This document shows, piece after piece, positions 26,893 through 35,776 of a stretch of DNA of 64,000 bases. The DNA lies in assembly GCA_029933125.1 (NCBI GenBank), contig JAOZOU010000002.1:172281-236280 (forward strand). The letters run 5' to 3'. Source of the DNA: a bacterium. GTDB lineage: Bacteria; Arandabacterota; Arandabacteria; Arandabacterales; Arandabacteraceae. The position numbers were made by a program, and so were the translations under genes. Under the pieces are notes generated by a model that was not told where the DNA came from, made no database searches, and saw nothing but the letters and a program-made list of their open reading frames with translations. The stretch's first letter is position 1; every line of letters starts with the position of its first letter.

Positions 26893-27981
26893 ATGACACG
26901 GATCTACATCTTGATTCTCTTGCTCTCTCAGGTGGGCAGTGCTGTTCCAAAGGATCCCGGTTTGGTAAGGGGGGGTGGTTCCACTTGCGAGCAGCTTATT
27001 TCGGGAGTCGATCTATCGGATCTATCCCCGATCGAATCTAAGGGAGTACGATTTTACAATCCGGATGGCGAAGAGGAGGACTTACTCTCCATACTTAAGA
27101 AGGCTGGTGTAAACATGGCTAGGCTGAGGGTGTGGGTAGACCCCGAAGATAGCCATTCGAGCCTCAGGGAGGTGAAGGAGGCTTGTGAGGAATTGAGAGC
27201 TCTTGGTTTCGACTTATGGATCGCCTTACACTATTCGGATACTTGGGCTGATCCTGGCCATCAGATTCTGCCGCGAAGATGGCGAGGCATGTCATACGAT
27301 CTTCTCAAGGATAGCCTCTACTCATATACGCAGATGGTAGTTCGTGAGACAAAGCCCAGTATCATCCAGATAGGTAACGAGACTAATGCGGGTTTCCTCT
27401 TCCCATATGGCCGCATCATCGACACCAATGAGGGGTTCAAGGGACTAATTTCGACCGCTATTAGGGCTGTAAGGGAGATCAGTCCCGACACAAGGATAGC
27501 TATTCATTATGCTGGCTACCGGGGAGCTGAGGAATTCTTCGCTGGGCTCGCAGGTATGGACTACGACATAATTGCTGTTTCCTATTACCCCTGGGCGCAC
27601 GGCAAAGATCTCGAAGAGTTGAGATCGACACTGAGAAACCTGTCGGAGATTTTCGGGAAGGACATTGTCATAGCCGAGACAGCTTATCCCTTTACACTCG
27701 ACTGGAATGATTGGACTCATAATATAGTGGGGGTCAAGCAACACCTGATATTGCCTGACTACCCCGCTACACCCGAGGGCCAATTGGCTTTTCTTCAGAG
27801 GATAAAGGAAATCATCACTGAGACGCCGCGAGGAATAGGTTTTTGCTATTGGGGAGGGGCTCTCGTTGCTTTTGACGGACCTGAGTCATCGCAAGGATCA
27901 CACTGGGAGAATCTGGCTCTCTTCGATTTTGGTAACAGGGCGCTGCCGGTGCTTAAGGTATTTGATTCAGGCAAACCATGA
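26893..27981 (+). CDS. GH53 endo-beta-1,4-galactanase, secreted
   Basis: A 362-residue exported glycoside hydrolase of family 53, which cleaves beta-1,4-galactan side chains of pectin-type polymers. There is a signal peptide of about 17 residues ('MTRIYILILLLSQVGSA'). The acid/base glutamate is Glu163 in 'IQIGNETNAG' and the nucleophile Glu262 in 'IVIAETAYPF'. Also seen are 'GVDLSDLSPIESKGVRFYN' (GH53 start), 'MARLRVWVDP' and 'LHYSDTWADPGHQ'. The length fits a single catalytic domain. No other pectin gene is near, and it is divergent from the MFS operon. Confident by motif; substrate by family. Confidence 0.9.
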   Translation: MTRIYILILLLSQVGSAVPKDPGLVRGGGSTCEQLISGVDLSDLSPIESKGVRFYNPDGEEEDLLSILKKAGVNMARLRVWVDPEDSHSSLREVKEACEELRALGFDLWIALHYSDTWADPGHQILPRRWRGMSYDLLKDSLYSYTQMVVRETKPSIIQIGNETNAGFLFPYGRIIDTNEGFKGLISTAIRAVREISPDTRIAIHYAGYRGAEEFFAGLAGMDYDIIAVSYYPWAHGKDLEELRSTLRNLSEIFGKDIVIAETAYPFTLDWNDWTHNIVGVKQHLILPDYPATPEGQLAFLQRIKEIITETPRGIGFCYWGGALVAFDGPESSQGSHWENLALFDFGNRALPVLKVFDSGKP

Positions 27982-28108
27982 GGACGTAAGCTTGACCATG
28001 GTGAGAGCGAGGGGTTCGAAGAGAAAGTCTGTCAATTGAAAGTTCAGGAAAAAGGGATCTTTGCACGTGTCTTCAGCCTGGCTCGCAAACTGCGATTAGC
28101 TCTTCGCC

Positions 28109-28137
28109 TTGACATGTGTAATCCTGTGTTCTAACAT
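28109..28137 (+). promoter_or_regulatory. Sigma-70-type promoter of the inositol-lipid cassette
   Basis: TTGACA (28109-28114), 17 bases, TAACAT (28132-28137). The -35 plus TGT and the -10 are the same as in the pyr promoter. It lies about 35 bases before the GTG at 28170. Confidence 0.7.
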
Positions 28138-28169
28138 CTTGCAATTCAAAAGCGTAGGGGCGGAACGGC

Positions 28170-28769
28170 GTGCTGATACCGCTAAGCATAAGAATGGGCT
28201 TCAGGAAAATGCTCTCACCCCTTGCAAGATTGCTCAACTCAGCAAGCATAAGTCCAAATCAACTGACACTTCTTGGGCTTGCCCCGGCTGTCCTTGCTGC
28301 AGTCTTTTTTGCAAAAGCGAGGGTGAGATGGGGAGGCGTACTCGTCGGGATTTCAGGGCTCCTTGATCTCATGGATGGTCTTGTGGCCAGAAGCGGTAAT
28401 CGTCAGACGACCTTTGGCGCCTTACTCGATTCTACAGTTGACAGGTATGCAGAGATTGCTATCTTTTTAGGGCTTGCTATCCTCTTCAGGGATGGCATCA
28501 CCCTTTATGGAGTCATGCTTGCGTTGGCAGGCTCCCTGATGGTAAGTTATCTCAAAGCCAGGGCTGAGGGGCTGGGTTCGGAATGTGATGTGGGTATACT
28601 TCAGCGACCTGAGCGCTTGGTGATTGTTATCGTCGGAGCCCTCCTGGGTAAGGAGGCTCTCAAGTGGGCAGTGTGGCTTGTTGCGATTCTTGCGAACTTC
28701 ACTGCTTTGGAGAGGCTTGTGCGGACGAAAGGGCGTATGAGCTCTCAGTCTAACAGGAACAAAGTTTAG
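28170..28769 (+). CDS. CDP-alcohol phosphatidyltransferase, probably phosphatidylinositol-phosphate synthase
   Basis: A 199-residue membrane enzyme with the CDP-alcohol phosphotransferase motif D-x2-DG-x2-AR-x8-G-x3-D-x3-D, seen as 'DLMDGLVAR' followed by '[14 protein letters not shown]'. It swaps the CMP of a CDP-lipid for an alcohol phosphate or alcohol. '[20 protein letters not shown]' opens the first helix. The next gene makes inositol 1-phosphate (Ino1). I infer that the acceptor is inositol phosphate, as in mycobacterial and archaeal PIP or AIP synthases. The exact start is open: GTG 28170 or ATG 28194. Confidence 0.85.
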   Translation: MLIPLSIRMGFRKMLSPLARLLNSASISPNQLTLLGLAPAVLAAVFFAKARVRWGGVLVGISGLLDLMDGLVARSGNRQTTFGALLDSTVDRYAEIAIFLGLAILFRDGITLYGVMLALAGSLMVSYLKARAEGLGSECDVGILQRPERLVIVIVGALLGKEALKWAVWLVAILANFTALERLVRTKGRMSSQSNRNKV

Positions 28770-28783
28770 AATGGAGGTTGGAG

Positions 28784-29905
28784 ATGGGAAAGGTAAGAGC
28801 AGCAATTATTGGCGTTGGTAATTGTGCATCGGCACTTGTTCAGGGAGTTCATTATTACAGGAATGCCAAAGAGGGTGAGATAATCCCCGGTATTATGCAT
28901 GTCAACCTGGGGGGATACCACATAAGCGACATTGAATTTGTAGCCGCTATTGACATCGATGCAAACAAGGTCGGCAAGGATCTGTCTGAGGCTATATTCA
29001 CCAAACCTAACAACACCTATAAATTCTGTGACGTTCCGAAGACGGGTGTCAAGGTGGTGCGAGGCATGACCCATGATGGTCTTGGACTTTACCTTTCAAA
29101 GATCATAAAGAAAGCACCAGGCAAGACGGATGACATCGTGAAGGTTCTCAAAGACAATGGGGTTGATGTTGTTGTCAACTTCCTTCCAGTCGGAAGTGAG
29201 GAGGCAACTAAATGGTACGTGGAGCAGATCCTGGAAGCTGGCTGCGGCTTTGTCAACGGCATCCCTGTCTTTATTGCAAGGGAGGAATACTGGCAGGAAA
29301 GATTTATTCAGCGGGGTCTGCCCGTGATTGGCGATGACATAAAGAGCCAGGTTGGTGCAACCATTGTCCACAGGGTTTTGACAAGGCTCTTCAGGGATAG
29401 AGGTGTGCGCCTTGAACGAACAAGTCAGCTCAACGTTGGTGGAAATACTGATTTTCTCAATATGCTTGAGCGTTCCCGACTTGAATCGAAGAAGATATCC
29501 AAGACAACAGCTGTTACCTCCATGCTTGATTACGACATAGGCGAAGGCAATGTACATATCGGGCCTAGCGACTATGTCTCATGGCTTACCGATAGGAAGT
29601 GGGCGTACATTCGACTTGAGGGACGCACCTTTGGCGATGTTCCTCTCAATATTGAGCTGAAGCTCGAGGTTTGGGATTCGCCTAATTCGGCAGGTGTGAT
29701 GATAGATGCAATAAGATGCTGTAAGCTTGCAATGGATGCTGGGATGTCAGGAGCGATTATTGCGCCTAGCGCCTACTTTATGAAGTCCCCACCCAAGCAA
29801 TTTCCTGACGATGTGGCAAGGGATATGGTTGAGCAATTCATAAAGGATTCTGTTGGTAAGAAGAAACCCGTTCACAAGAAAGCAGCCAAGAAAGCTCGTA
29901 AGTAG
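28784..29905 (+). CDS. ino1: myo-Inositol-1-phosphate synthase
   Basis: A 373-residue enzyme that converts glucose 6-phosphate to L-myo-inositol 1-phosphate with NAD. It is of the short bacterial/archaeal class. Seen are '[17 protein letters not shown]' (NAD binding), '[12 protein letters not shown]', '[15 protein letters not shown]', '[12 protein letters not shown]' and '[13 protein letters not shown]'. The last 15 residues are lysine-rich ('[14 protein letters not shown]'), a tail the core does not need. ATG 28784 is preceded by GGAGGTTGGAG; a TTG six bases earlier is less likely. It lies 14 bases after the CDP-alcohol transferase gene and supplies its likely substrate. Confidence 0.92.
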   Translation: MGKVRAAIIGVGNCASALVQGVHYYRNAKEGEIIPGIMHVNLGGYHISDIEFVAAIDIDANKVGKDLSEAIFTKPNNTYKFCDVPKTGVKVVRGMTHDGLGLYLSKIIKKAPGKTDDIVKVLKDNGVDVVVNFLPVGSEEATKWYVEQILEAGCGFVNGIPVFIAREEYWQERFIQRGLPVIGDDIKSQVGATIVHRVLTRLFRDRGVRLERTSQLNVGGNTDFLNMLERSRLESKKISKTTAVTSMLDYDIGEGNVHIGPSDYVSWLTDRKWAYIRLEGRTFGDVPLNIELKLEVWDSPNSAGVMIDAIRCCKLAMDAGMSGAIIAPSAYFMKSPPKQFPDDVARDMVEQFIKDSVGKKKPVHKKAAKKARK

Positions 29906-29928
29906 ACTTCGAGAAACGCTACTTGAAT

Positions 29929-29977
29929 TTGGGCTTCGATTACGGGTATCATCTTGCTGAGCCGTAACGAAGCCCAA
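29929..29977. repeat. 16-bp hairpin between ino1 and tmk
   Basis: TTGGGCTTCGATTACGG (29929-29945) pairs with CCGTAACGAAGCCCAA (29962-29977): 16 pairs, one bulged A and a 16-base loop. There is no T tract after it. It may be a processing or stability element, or a Rho-type terminator. Confidence 0.65.
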
Positions 29978-30008
29978 TGTGTTAGGATCAGCATGCTACC
30001 CTGAGAAG

Positions 30009-30647
30009 ATGAGCATGAAGGGAATTTTTATTACGTTCGAGGGTATTGAAGGTAGTGGTAAGTCAACTCAGGCTCAGCTTATAAGGGATCTTCTTATTGG
30101 CATGGGTTTTGAAGTTGTGCTGACACGGGAACCTGGCGGTTCTCCAATTGGTGAGAAGATAAGGGAGATCTTGCTTGATTCTTCTAATCGAGAAATGGAA
30201 GCCATGACAGAGCTTCTGCTTTACGAAGCTAGCAGGTACCAACATGTTGCTGAGGTGATAAGGCCTGCACTTGACGATGGCAAAATCGTGATCTGCGACA
30301 GGTTCTTTGATGCTTCCACTGCTTATCAGGGTTACGGTCGCGGTATTAAGATTGATACAGTGAACAAGTTGAATCTTATTGCAACAAATGGACTGAGAGC
30401 TGATCTTACTATTGTGCTGGATCTTCCCGTGGAGGAGGGTCTCAGACGTCTTGGGAGGCGACCTGATCGCATTGAAGGTGAGAAGGCAGAATTCCATGAG
30501 AGGGTTCGTCAGGGCTATCTTAAGATTGCTGAAAGTGAACCCGAAAGGGTGAAACTCCTCAATGCTCGAGGCTCAATAGATGAAACATTTGAGAAAGTCA
30601 AGCAAGTGATCAACGACTATCTAAAACTCAGGAAAGTGAGGTCTTAG
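30009..30647 (+). CDS. tmk: Thymidylate kinase
   Basis: A 212-residue dTMP kinase (dTMP to dTDP). P-loop 'FEGIEGSGKSTQ' at about 8-19, the 'REPGGSPIGEKIRE' motif, 'DRFFDASTAYQGYGRG' (the DRY/H-type motif) and a lid with 'RRPDRIEGE'. The length and motif order fit the bacterial enzyme. ATG 30009 is chosen because the P-loop domain begins right after it; an ATG ten codons upstream adds a non-conserved stretch. It leads the tmk-ctp-HAD-dus-larB-larC chain, in which spacings are short or negative. Confidence 0.93.
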   Translation: MSMKGIFITFEGIEGSGKSTQAQLIRDLLIGMGFEVVLTREPGGSPIGEKIREILLDSSNREMEAMTELLLYEASRYQHVAEVIRPALDDGKIVICDRFFDASTAYQGYGRGIKIDTVNKLNLIATNGLRADLTIVLDLPVEEGLRRLGRRPDRIEGEKAEFHERVRQGYLKIAESEPERVKLLNARGSIDETFEKVKQVINDYLKLRKVRS

Positions 30648-30649
30648 CT

Positions 30650-32209
30650 ATGGGGCATATCAGGGGCATGAAGCTAGGTCTGATCGTTACCGCAATCGGA
30701 CTTGCAGGTATAGCAAGCATGGTGCTCGCAAGAGCTACCAATCCTATAGAGAGCGCAATGCTCTTCAATGAGGTCCTTAAGCACATAAGGGATGACTATG
30801 TTGATGAGGTTGACCTCGACAAGCTCATGACAGGTGCCATCAGGGGTATGCTCAACACGCTCGATCCCCATAGCCAGTATCTCACTCCCAAGCAATATGA
30901 GGATCTCATGGTAAGCACTCACGGAAGTTTCGGCGGCCTGGGTATCGAGATAGATATTCGCAATGGGTGGTTGACCGTTATCGCACCCATCGAGGGAACA
31001 CCTGCTTATAGAGCTGGTATAAGAGGCGGTGATCGCATCGTAAAGATCGAGGGAAGGTCGACTCGTGGCATCACAATGACAGAGGCTGTACAAAAGCTGA
31101 GAGGGCCCAAGGGGACAAAGGTAACGATTACCATCCAGCGTGAGGGTGAGCCAGAGCTTATCGATTACACCATCACCCGCGATATTATCAAGATAAAGAG
31201 TGTGCCATTCTCCACAATGATTGACGGCGACATTGGCTACGTCAGGATTGCTGCATTTTCAGATGATACAGCCGATGAGCTGAGAGAAGCTCTCGCGAAG
31301 CTCAGGAATCAGGGTATGAAGAAACTCATAATCGATCTCAGGCGCAATACTGGAGGTCTGCTTTCCCAGGCAATAGAGGTTAGCGAGCAGTTTGTCAAGC
31401 CTGGCCAGGTAATTGTTTCGACAAAGGGACGCAGACGTGAGCAGAATCGTATCTATAGAGCCGGTCCACGAGCTAAGGGCGGAGATTACCCGTTGGTAGT
31501 GTTAGTTGACAATCAAAGTGCGAGTGCGTCGGAGATAGTTGCTGGAGCCATTCAGGATCTCGATCGAGGTCTTGTTGTTGGGCTTTCCACATTTGGGAAG
31601 GGTACAGTTCAGAGTGTTATGAGACTGAGTGGTGGGGGTGCCCTTAAGCTAACAACAGCCAAGTATTACACTCCGAGCGGACGCAATATCAACAAGGATG
31701 AGGAAGGCTCTGAGGAGTCTGCCATCATTCGTAGCGACGTTTCTGATTCCAATCATGTTTACTACACCATTGGTGGCAGGAAGGTCTATGGTGGGGGTGG
31801 TATTAAACCCGATATCAAGATCGAGCCTGAGGAGATGCCCAAGATTGCAAGTAGACTCGCAAGAGAAGGTCTCATCTTTGAATATGCAGTCCACTATGTT
31901 GCCACTCACAAGGATGTAGGGCCTGACTTTGGTGAGGATCCTGGCTTGATTACAGACTTCAAAAGCTTCATCAAGGATAAAGAATTTGAGTTCACTGACG
32001 CTGAGTTTGAAGATGGCAAAGATTTTCTCCTAATAATGCTAAGGTCGGAGATAGCCAGAAAGATCTGGGGCGATGAGGCTGCGTACGAGATATCGATTGA
32101 AGGCGATAGCCAGCTTCAAAAAGTCATAGACATCATGGAGAAGGCAAATACGCTTTCCGATCTCTTTGCCCTGGCAGCCACGTATTCCGATGAGAGCCAG
32201 AAGAATTGA
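30650..32209 (+). CDS. C-terminal processing (S41/CtpA) periplasmic protease
   Basis: A 519-residue exported serine protease of the Ctp/Tsp family. An N-terminal signal or anchor ('LIVTAIGLAGIASMVLA') is followed by 'LDPHSQYL', a PDZ domain (about 95-175) with 'GGLGIEI' and 'GIRGGDRIVKIEG', and the protease core. The catalytic Ser is in 'NQSASASEIVAGA' (about 291) and the Lys in 'TFGKGTVQS' (about 318). A 120-residue C-terminal extension follows, of a kind seen in several FCB-type homologues. Such proteases trim or degrade envelope proteins. The stop overlaps the HAD gene start. Confidence 0.92.
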   Translation: MGHIRGMKLGLIVTAIGLAGIASMVLARATNPIESAMLFNEVLKHIRDDYVDEVDLDKLMTGAIRGMLNTLDPHSQYLTPKQYEDLMVSTHGSFGGLGIEIDIRNGWLTVIAPIEGTPAYRAGIRGGDRIVKIEGRSTRGITMTEAVQKLRGPKGTKVTITIQREGEPELIDYTITRDIIKIKSVPFSTMIDGDIGYVRIAAFSDDTADELREALAKLRNQGMKKLIIDLRRNTGGLLSQAIEVSEQFVKPGQVIVSTKGRRREQNRIYRAGPRAKGGDYPLVVLVDNQSASASEIVAGAIQDLDRGLVVGLSTFGKGTVQSVMRLSGGGALKLTTAKYYTPSGRNINKDEEGSEESAIIRSDVSDSNHVYYTIGGRKVYGGGGIKPDIKIEPEEMPKIASRLAREGLIFEYAVHYVATHKDVGPDFGEDPGLITDFKSFIKDKEFEFTDAEFEDGKDFLLIMLRSEIARKIWGDEAAYEISIEGDSQLQKVIDIMEKANTLSDLFALAATYSDESQKN

Positions 32210-32868
32210 TGGAAGCATCGCTTTTCATAGACTTTGATGGAACGATTTCGCCGGTGGATATATCCAACAGGTTTTTCAGGGCTTTTGCTGGCGAAGATGC
32301 AGAAACTGCTATAGATGAGTGGAAGGCTGGCAAGATAAGCTCAGTTGAATGTTTGCAGCGAGAACTTGCTGCCTTTAGAGGCGACATCTCAGAGCTCGCA
32401 CGTTTTGCACGGCGCCAACCAATTGATCCTGGCTTTCACTCCTTACTTGAGGAATGCACGGACATCGGTGTTGATGTGTTCGTCGTAAGTGATGGGCTTG
32501 ACTACTATATAAGAGCATTCCTTCAGGAGCATGGCTGTGCAATCGAGTTTTATGCCAATGTGCTCGAGGTCGTCGATGGCAAACCTTCCTTGAAATTTCC
32601 CTTTTTCAATGAAGCATGTGGCAAGTGTGCCAACTGTAAGTCGGGTCATGTTGAAGCGGAGAAGCGGAAGGGTAAGCGCATTGTCTATGTAGGTGATGGG
32701 CTTTCAGACAAGTGTGCAGCTGCCAAGGCGGATTTGGTTTTTGCCAAGGGCGATCTCAAATCCTACTGCATCGCCAATGATATCCCCTTTGAAGAGTTTC
32801 GGAGCCTCGAGGATGTTGCCAAGAGAATCCGTCCAGCCCTTGAGCACCTGCACAGATCGACCATATGA
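32209..32868 (+). CDS. MtnX/SerB-like HAD phosphatase
   Basis: A 219-residue HAD subfamily IB phosphatase. 'FIDFDGTISPVD' holds the nucleophile Asp, 'VVSDG' the second motif, and 'VYVGDGLSDKCAA' the last acidic motif. A cysteine cluster 'CGKCANC' occurs before the last motif, at the place where MtnX proteins also carry cysteines. The closest well-known relatives act in methionine salvage, but no other salvage gene is here, so the substrate is open. ATG 32209 overlaps the ctp stop (TGATG), and its end overlaps dus by four bases. Confidence 0.8.
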   Translation: MEASLFIDFDGTISPVDISNRFFRAFAGEDAETAIDEWKAGKISSVECLQRELAAFRGDISELARFARRQPIDPGFHSLLEECTDIGVDVFVVSDGLDYYIRAFLQEHGCAIEFYANVLEVVDGKPSLKFPFFNEACGKCANCKSGHVEAEKRKGKRIVYVGDGLSDKCAAAKADLVFAKGDLKSYCIANDIPFEEFRSLEDVAKRIRPALEHLHRSTI

Positions 32869-33842
32869 AGCTCAACTCAACTGAGCTCGGCAAGGTTTTT
32901 CTGGCGCCTCTCAGCGGTGTGGCTGACTCGCCATTTCGCCGCATATGCAAGCGCTTGGGAGCTGAAACCGTCTATAGCGAAATGGTCAGTTGTGAAGGAC
33001 TTACTCGCCAGAATAGGCTGAGCTTTGAGATCCTCAGGTTTCATGAAGAGGAACATCCCATTGGAATTCAGATATTCGGTAACGACCCAGGTAGGATGGC
33101 AGAGGCTGCAAGGATAGTTGAAGCAACACATGCAGATTTCATCGACCTGAATATGGCGTGTCCGACGCGCAAGATCGTCGCTCACGGTGCAGGTTGTGCA
33201 TTAATGCTTCAGCCTGAAACCGCCAGAGCCATAGCTAAAGCCGTGGTAAGAGCAACGAGCCTACCGGTCACGGCAAAGCTGCGGCTCGGCTGGGATGAAG
33301 ATAACATAAACGTCATCGAATTTGCCAGAATGCTTGAGGATGTTGGTATCAAAGCCTTAGGCATTCATGGAAGGACGCGCAAACAGGGTTTCAAGGGCAG
33401 AGCAGCATGGGAGCGAATTGCTGAGGTTAAGGCTAACGTCTCGATCCCTGTAATCCTGAGCGGAGACGTCAGGGAAGCAAGCGATGTTGCCTCGGCATTT
33501 GAGAAAACCGGGTGCGATGCAGTAATGGTGGCGAGGGGGGTGTATGGTCGCCCCTGGATATTCCGTGCTATCCACCGCCATCTTGAGGGTAAGCCTTTCA
33601 ATGAGCCAGCTCCGGAACAGATCTATAAGATAATTCTCGATCACCTCGATATGGCTATTGAACACTATGGTCAATCACTGGCTGCAATACGCTTCCGCAA
33701 ACATCTTTTGTGGTATACAAGGGCTATGCCGGGTGTGGTAGCATTAAGACCGATGATGTCACGAGTTAGAACACGGACTGATGTGGTTAGCCTCCTTGAG
33801 AAGATATTTGGGAAAAATCTGAGCGATGTAAGAGATTTATGA
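32865..33842 (+). CDS. dusB: tRNA-dihydrouridine synthase (DusB type)
   Basis: A 325-residue FMN enzyme that reduces uridines in tRNA D-loops with NADPH. 'APLSGVADSPFRRICKRLGA' is the flavin-binding start; 'FIDLNMACPTRKIVAHGAGC' holds the catalytic Cys (CP..K). 'GIHGRTRKQGF' and 'VMVARGVYGRPWIF' complete the pattern. The C-terminal helical domain fits DusB. The usual 'CP' is preceded by A rather than G, a mild variant. Overlaps neighbours on both sides by four bases. Confidence 0.92.
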   Translation: MKLNSTELGKVFLAPLSGVADSPFRRICKRLGAETVYSEMVSCEGLTRQNRLSFEILRFHEEEHPIGIQIFGNDPGRMAEAARIVEATHADFIDLNMACPTRKIVAHGAGCALMLQPETARAIAKAVVRATSLPVTAKLRLGWDEDNINVIEFARMLEDVGIKALGIHGRTRKQGFKGRAAWERIAEVKANVSIPVILSGDVREASDVASAFEKTGCDAVMVARGVYGRPWIFRAIHRHLEGKPFNEPAPEQIYKIILDHLDMAIEHYGQSLAAIRFRKHLLWYTRAMPGVVALRPMMSRVRTRTDVVSLLEKIFGKNLSDVRDL

Positions 33843-34603
33843 GGAGCAAGAGGGATATGGAGAAACCTGCTATCCGCAAGATACTCGAAGCTCTGAGCAA
33901 AGGTAAACTCAGTGTCGATGAAGCTCTTGAGAGGCTTGCTCATTCATACGAGTCCGTGGAATTTGCAACCCTTGACCTTGGGAGACATCTACGTACGGGC
34001 ATAGATGAAGTCATCCTTTGCGAGGGAAAGACATGTGATGAAGTAGTCTCAATCGCTCGTGTCATATATAAGCGCACAAATCGCCTACTCGCAACAAGAG
34101 CTACTCCTGATGTCTACTCTGTGATGAAGGAGGAAATCCCCGAGGCATGCTATCATGAAAGGGCAAGGGTAATAGTTGTGGGAAGGCACAGGCGCAGGGC
34201 AAGAGGCCGCATAGCAGTCGTGACTGCTGGGACATCAGACATTGGAGTGGCTGAAGAAGCTGCGATAACCGCTGAGTTTTTTGGCAATCCTGTTGACAGG
34301 GTCTACGATGTCGGGGTGGCAGGTCTCCACAGACTTCTAGGGCATTTAGAGAAGCTCAAAAGAGCTAGCGTCACCATAGTTGTTGCAGGTATGGAAGGTG
34401 CTTTGCCGAGTGTCGTTGGGGGACTCATTGGTGGACCAATTATTGCTGTGCCGACAAGTGTTGGGTATGGAGCAGGCTTTCAAGGTCTGGCGCCCTTGCT
34501 TGCGATGCTCAGCTCATGCGCTCCTGGTGTCACTGTCGTAAACATTGACAATGGCTTTGGCGCTGCCGTGGCCGCGACCTTGATTAATTTGAAAAGGGGT
34601 TAG
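33839..34603 (+). CDS. larB: LarB, pyridinium-3,5-biscarboxylic acid synthase
   Basis: A 254-residue member of the LarB family, related to PurE. It carboxylates and hydrolyses nicotinic acid adenine dinucleotide in the first step of the nickel-pincer cofactor. The N-terminus 'ILEALSKGKLSVDEALERL' is typical. 'VVTAGTSDIGVAEEAA' and 'GMEGALPSVVGGL' match the PurE-like nucleotide site, and 'PTSVGYGAGFQGLAPLLAML' the end. The gene overlaps dus by four bases and is followed three bases later by larC. The sulfur transferase LarE and a LarA racemase are not in the window. Confidence 0.92.
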   Translation: MRSKRDMEKPAIRKILEALSKGKLSVDEALERLAHSYESVEFATLDLGRHLRTGIDEVILCEGKTCDEVVSIARVIYKRTNRLLATRATPDVYSVMKEEIPEACYHERARVIVVGRHRRRARGRIAVVTAGTSDIGVAEEAAITAEFFGNPVDRVYDVGVAGLHRLLGHLEKLKRASVTIVVAGMEGALPSVVGGLIGGPIIAVPTSVGYGAGFQGLAPLLAMLSSCAPGVTVVNIDNGFGAAVAATLINLKRG

Positions 34604-34606
34604 GGA

Positions 34607-35776
34607 TTGAGGATAGGCTACTTTGACTGCTTCTCGGGCGCAAGTGGTGATATGATTGTTGCGAGCCTCATTGACGCTGGTTTTGATGCCAAAGAGCTTG
34701 AGGAGCACCTTGAAGGGCTCGGACTGGGAAAGATAAGACTACAGACCGAGTGTGTGATGCGGGGTGGAATCCGCGCTAGGTCATTCAGGTTTGAATCAAG
34801 TGCACCTAAGGAACCTCTCACATATAAGGGTGTAGTTGAACTCCTGGAGACCTCGAAGCTCAGTGAGGCTATCAAGGCGAGCTCACTTAAGATCTTTGAT
34901 CTTCTTGCCTCCGCTGAGGCAAGTGTGCATGGCATTGCAAAAGAGGATGTGCATTTTCATGAGGTCGGTGCAATTGATTCGATTGTTGATATTGTTGCAG
35001 CTTCGGTTGGTCTTGAGTCTTTGGGACTTGCCCAAGTCATAAGCTCCCCCATAACACTTGGAATGGGTTCAGTTGAGTGTCAGCATGGCACCCTGCCTGT
35101 GCCGTCGCCAGCAACTCTTGAGCTCGTAAAGGGGCTGCCCATAAGGGGCTGGAAAGTGGATTCGGAGCTAACAACGCCAACGGGTGCAGCGATTCTGAAA
35201 GCTTTTGCGTCTTATTTCGGTGAGATCCCACCGATGGAGGTTAAGGCAGTAGGTTACGGAGCAGGAACGAAGGAGATCAGTGGGATTCCCAATATCTTGC
35301 GCTTCATCCTTGGGGAGAGACTTGATTATGATAAAGATCGAATTCTCGTTGTTGAGACCAACATAGATGATATGAATCCTGAGATTTTCTCGCATCTCAT
35401 CGGAGACCTTATAGCCATGGGTGCCCTTGATGCCTGGGTTACGAGTGTCATGATGAAGAAAGGACGGCCTGGTTTCAATCTCACTGTTCTCGCTCAGCCA
35501 GAGAAACTTTCAAGAATCGCTTCCCACATCTTCACCGAAACAACGACCTCAGGGCTTAGGATCAACGAGGTCAGTCGCTATAAGCTCAAGCGCAGGATTG
35601 TTGAGGTTGAGACGCGATTTGGAAAGATCAAAGCCAAGGTCTTTGACACAGGTAAAGGGCAAAGATGCATGCCCGAATATGAAGATTGCCTGCGTGTGGC
35701 CAGGACCACGGGATTACCTGTAAGGGAGATTATCGAAGATGTCAAGAACGCTTTCAGGATTATGGGAGACTCCTAA
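34607..35776 (+). CDS. larC: LarC, nickel insertion protein for the nickel-pincer cofactor
   Basis: A 389-residue LarC. 'GYFDCFSGASGDM' at the N-terminus, 'HFHEVGAIDSIVDIV', 'TPTGAAILKA', 'ETNIDDMNPEIF' and 'MKKGRPGFNLTVL' are the family marks. It uses CTP to insert nickel into the pincer molecule. Unlike the split larC1/larC2 of Lactobacillus it is one frame. The start is TTG at 34607, three bases after larB and directly before the conserved motif. The cofactor's client enzyme is unknown here. Confidence 0.92.
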   Translation: MRIGYFDCFSGASGDMIVASLIDAGFDAKELEEHLEGLGLGKIRLQTECVMRGGIRARSFRFESSAPKEPLTYKGVVELLETSKLSEAIKASSLKIFDLLASAEASVHGIAKEDVHFHEVGAIDSIVDIVAASVGLESLGLAQVISSPITLGMGSVECQHGTLPVPSPATLELVKGLPIRGWKVDSELTTPTGAAILKAFASYFGEIPPMEVKAVGYGAGTKEISGIPNILRFILGERLDYDKDRILVVETNIDDMNPEIFSHLIGDLIAMGALDAWVTSVMMKKGRPGFNLTVLAQPEKLSRIASHIFTETTTSGLRINEVSRYKLKRRIVEVETRFGKIKAKVFDTGKGQRCMPEYEDCLRVARTTGLPVREIIEDVKNAFRIMGDS

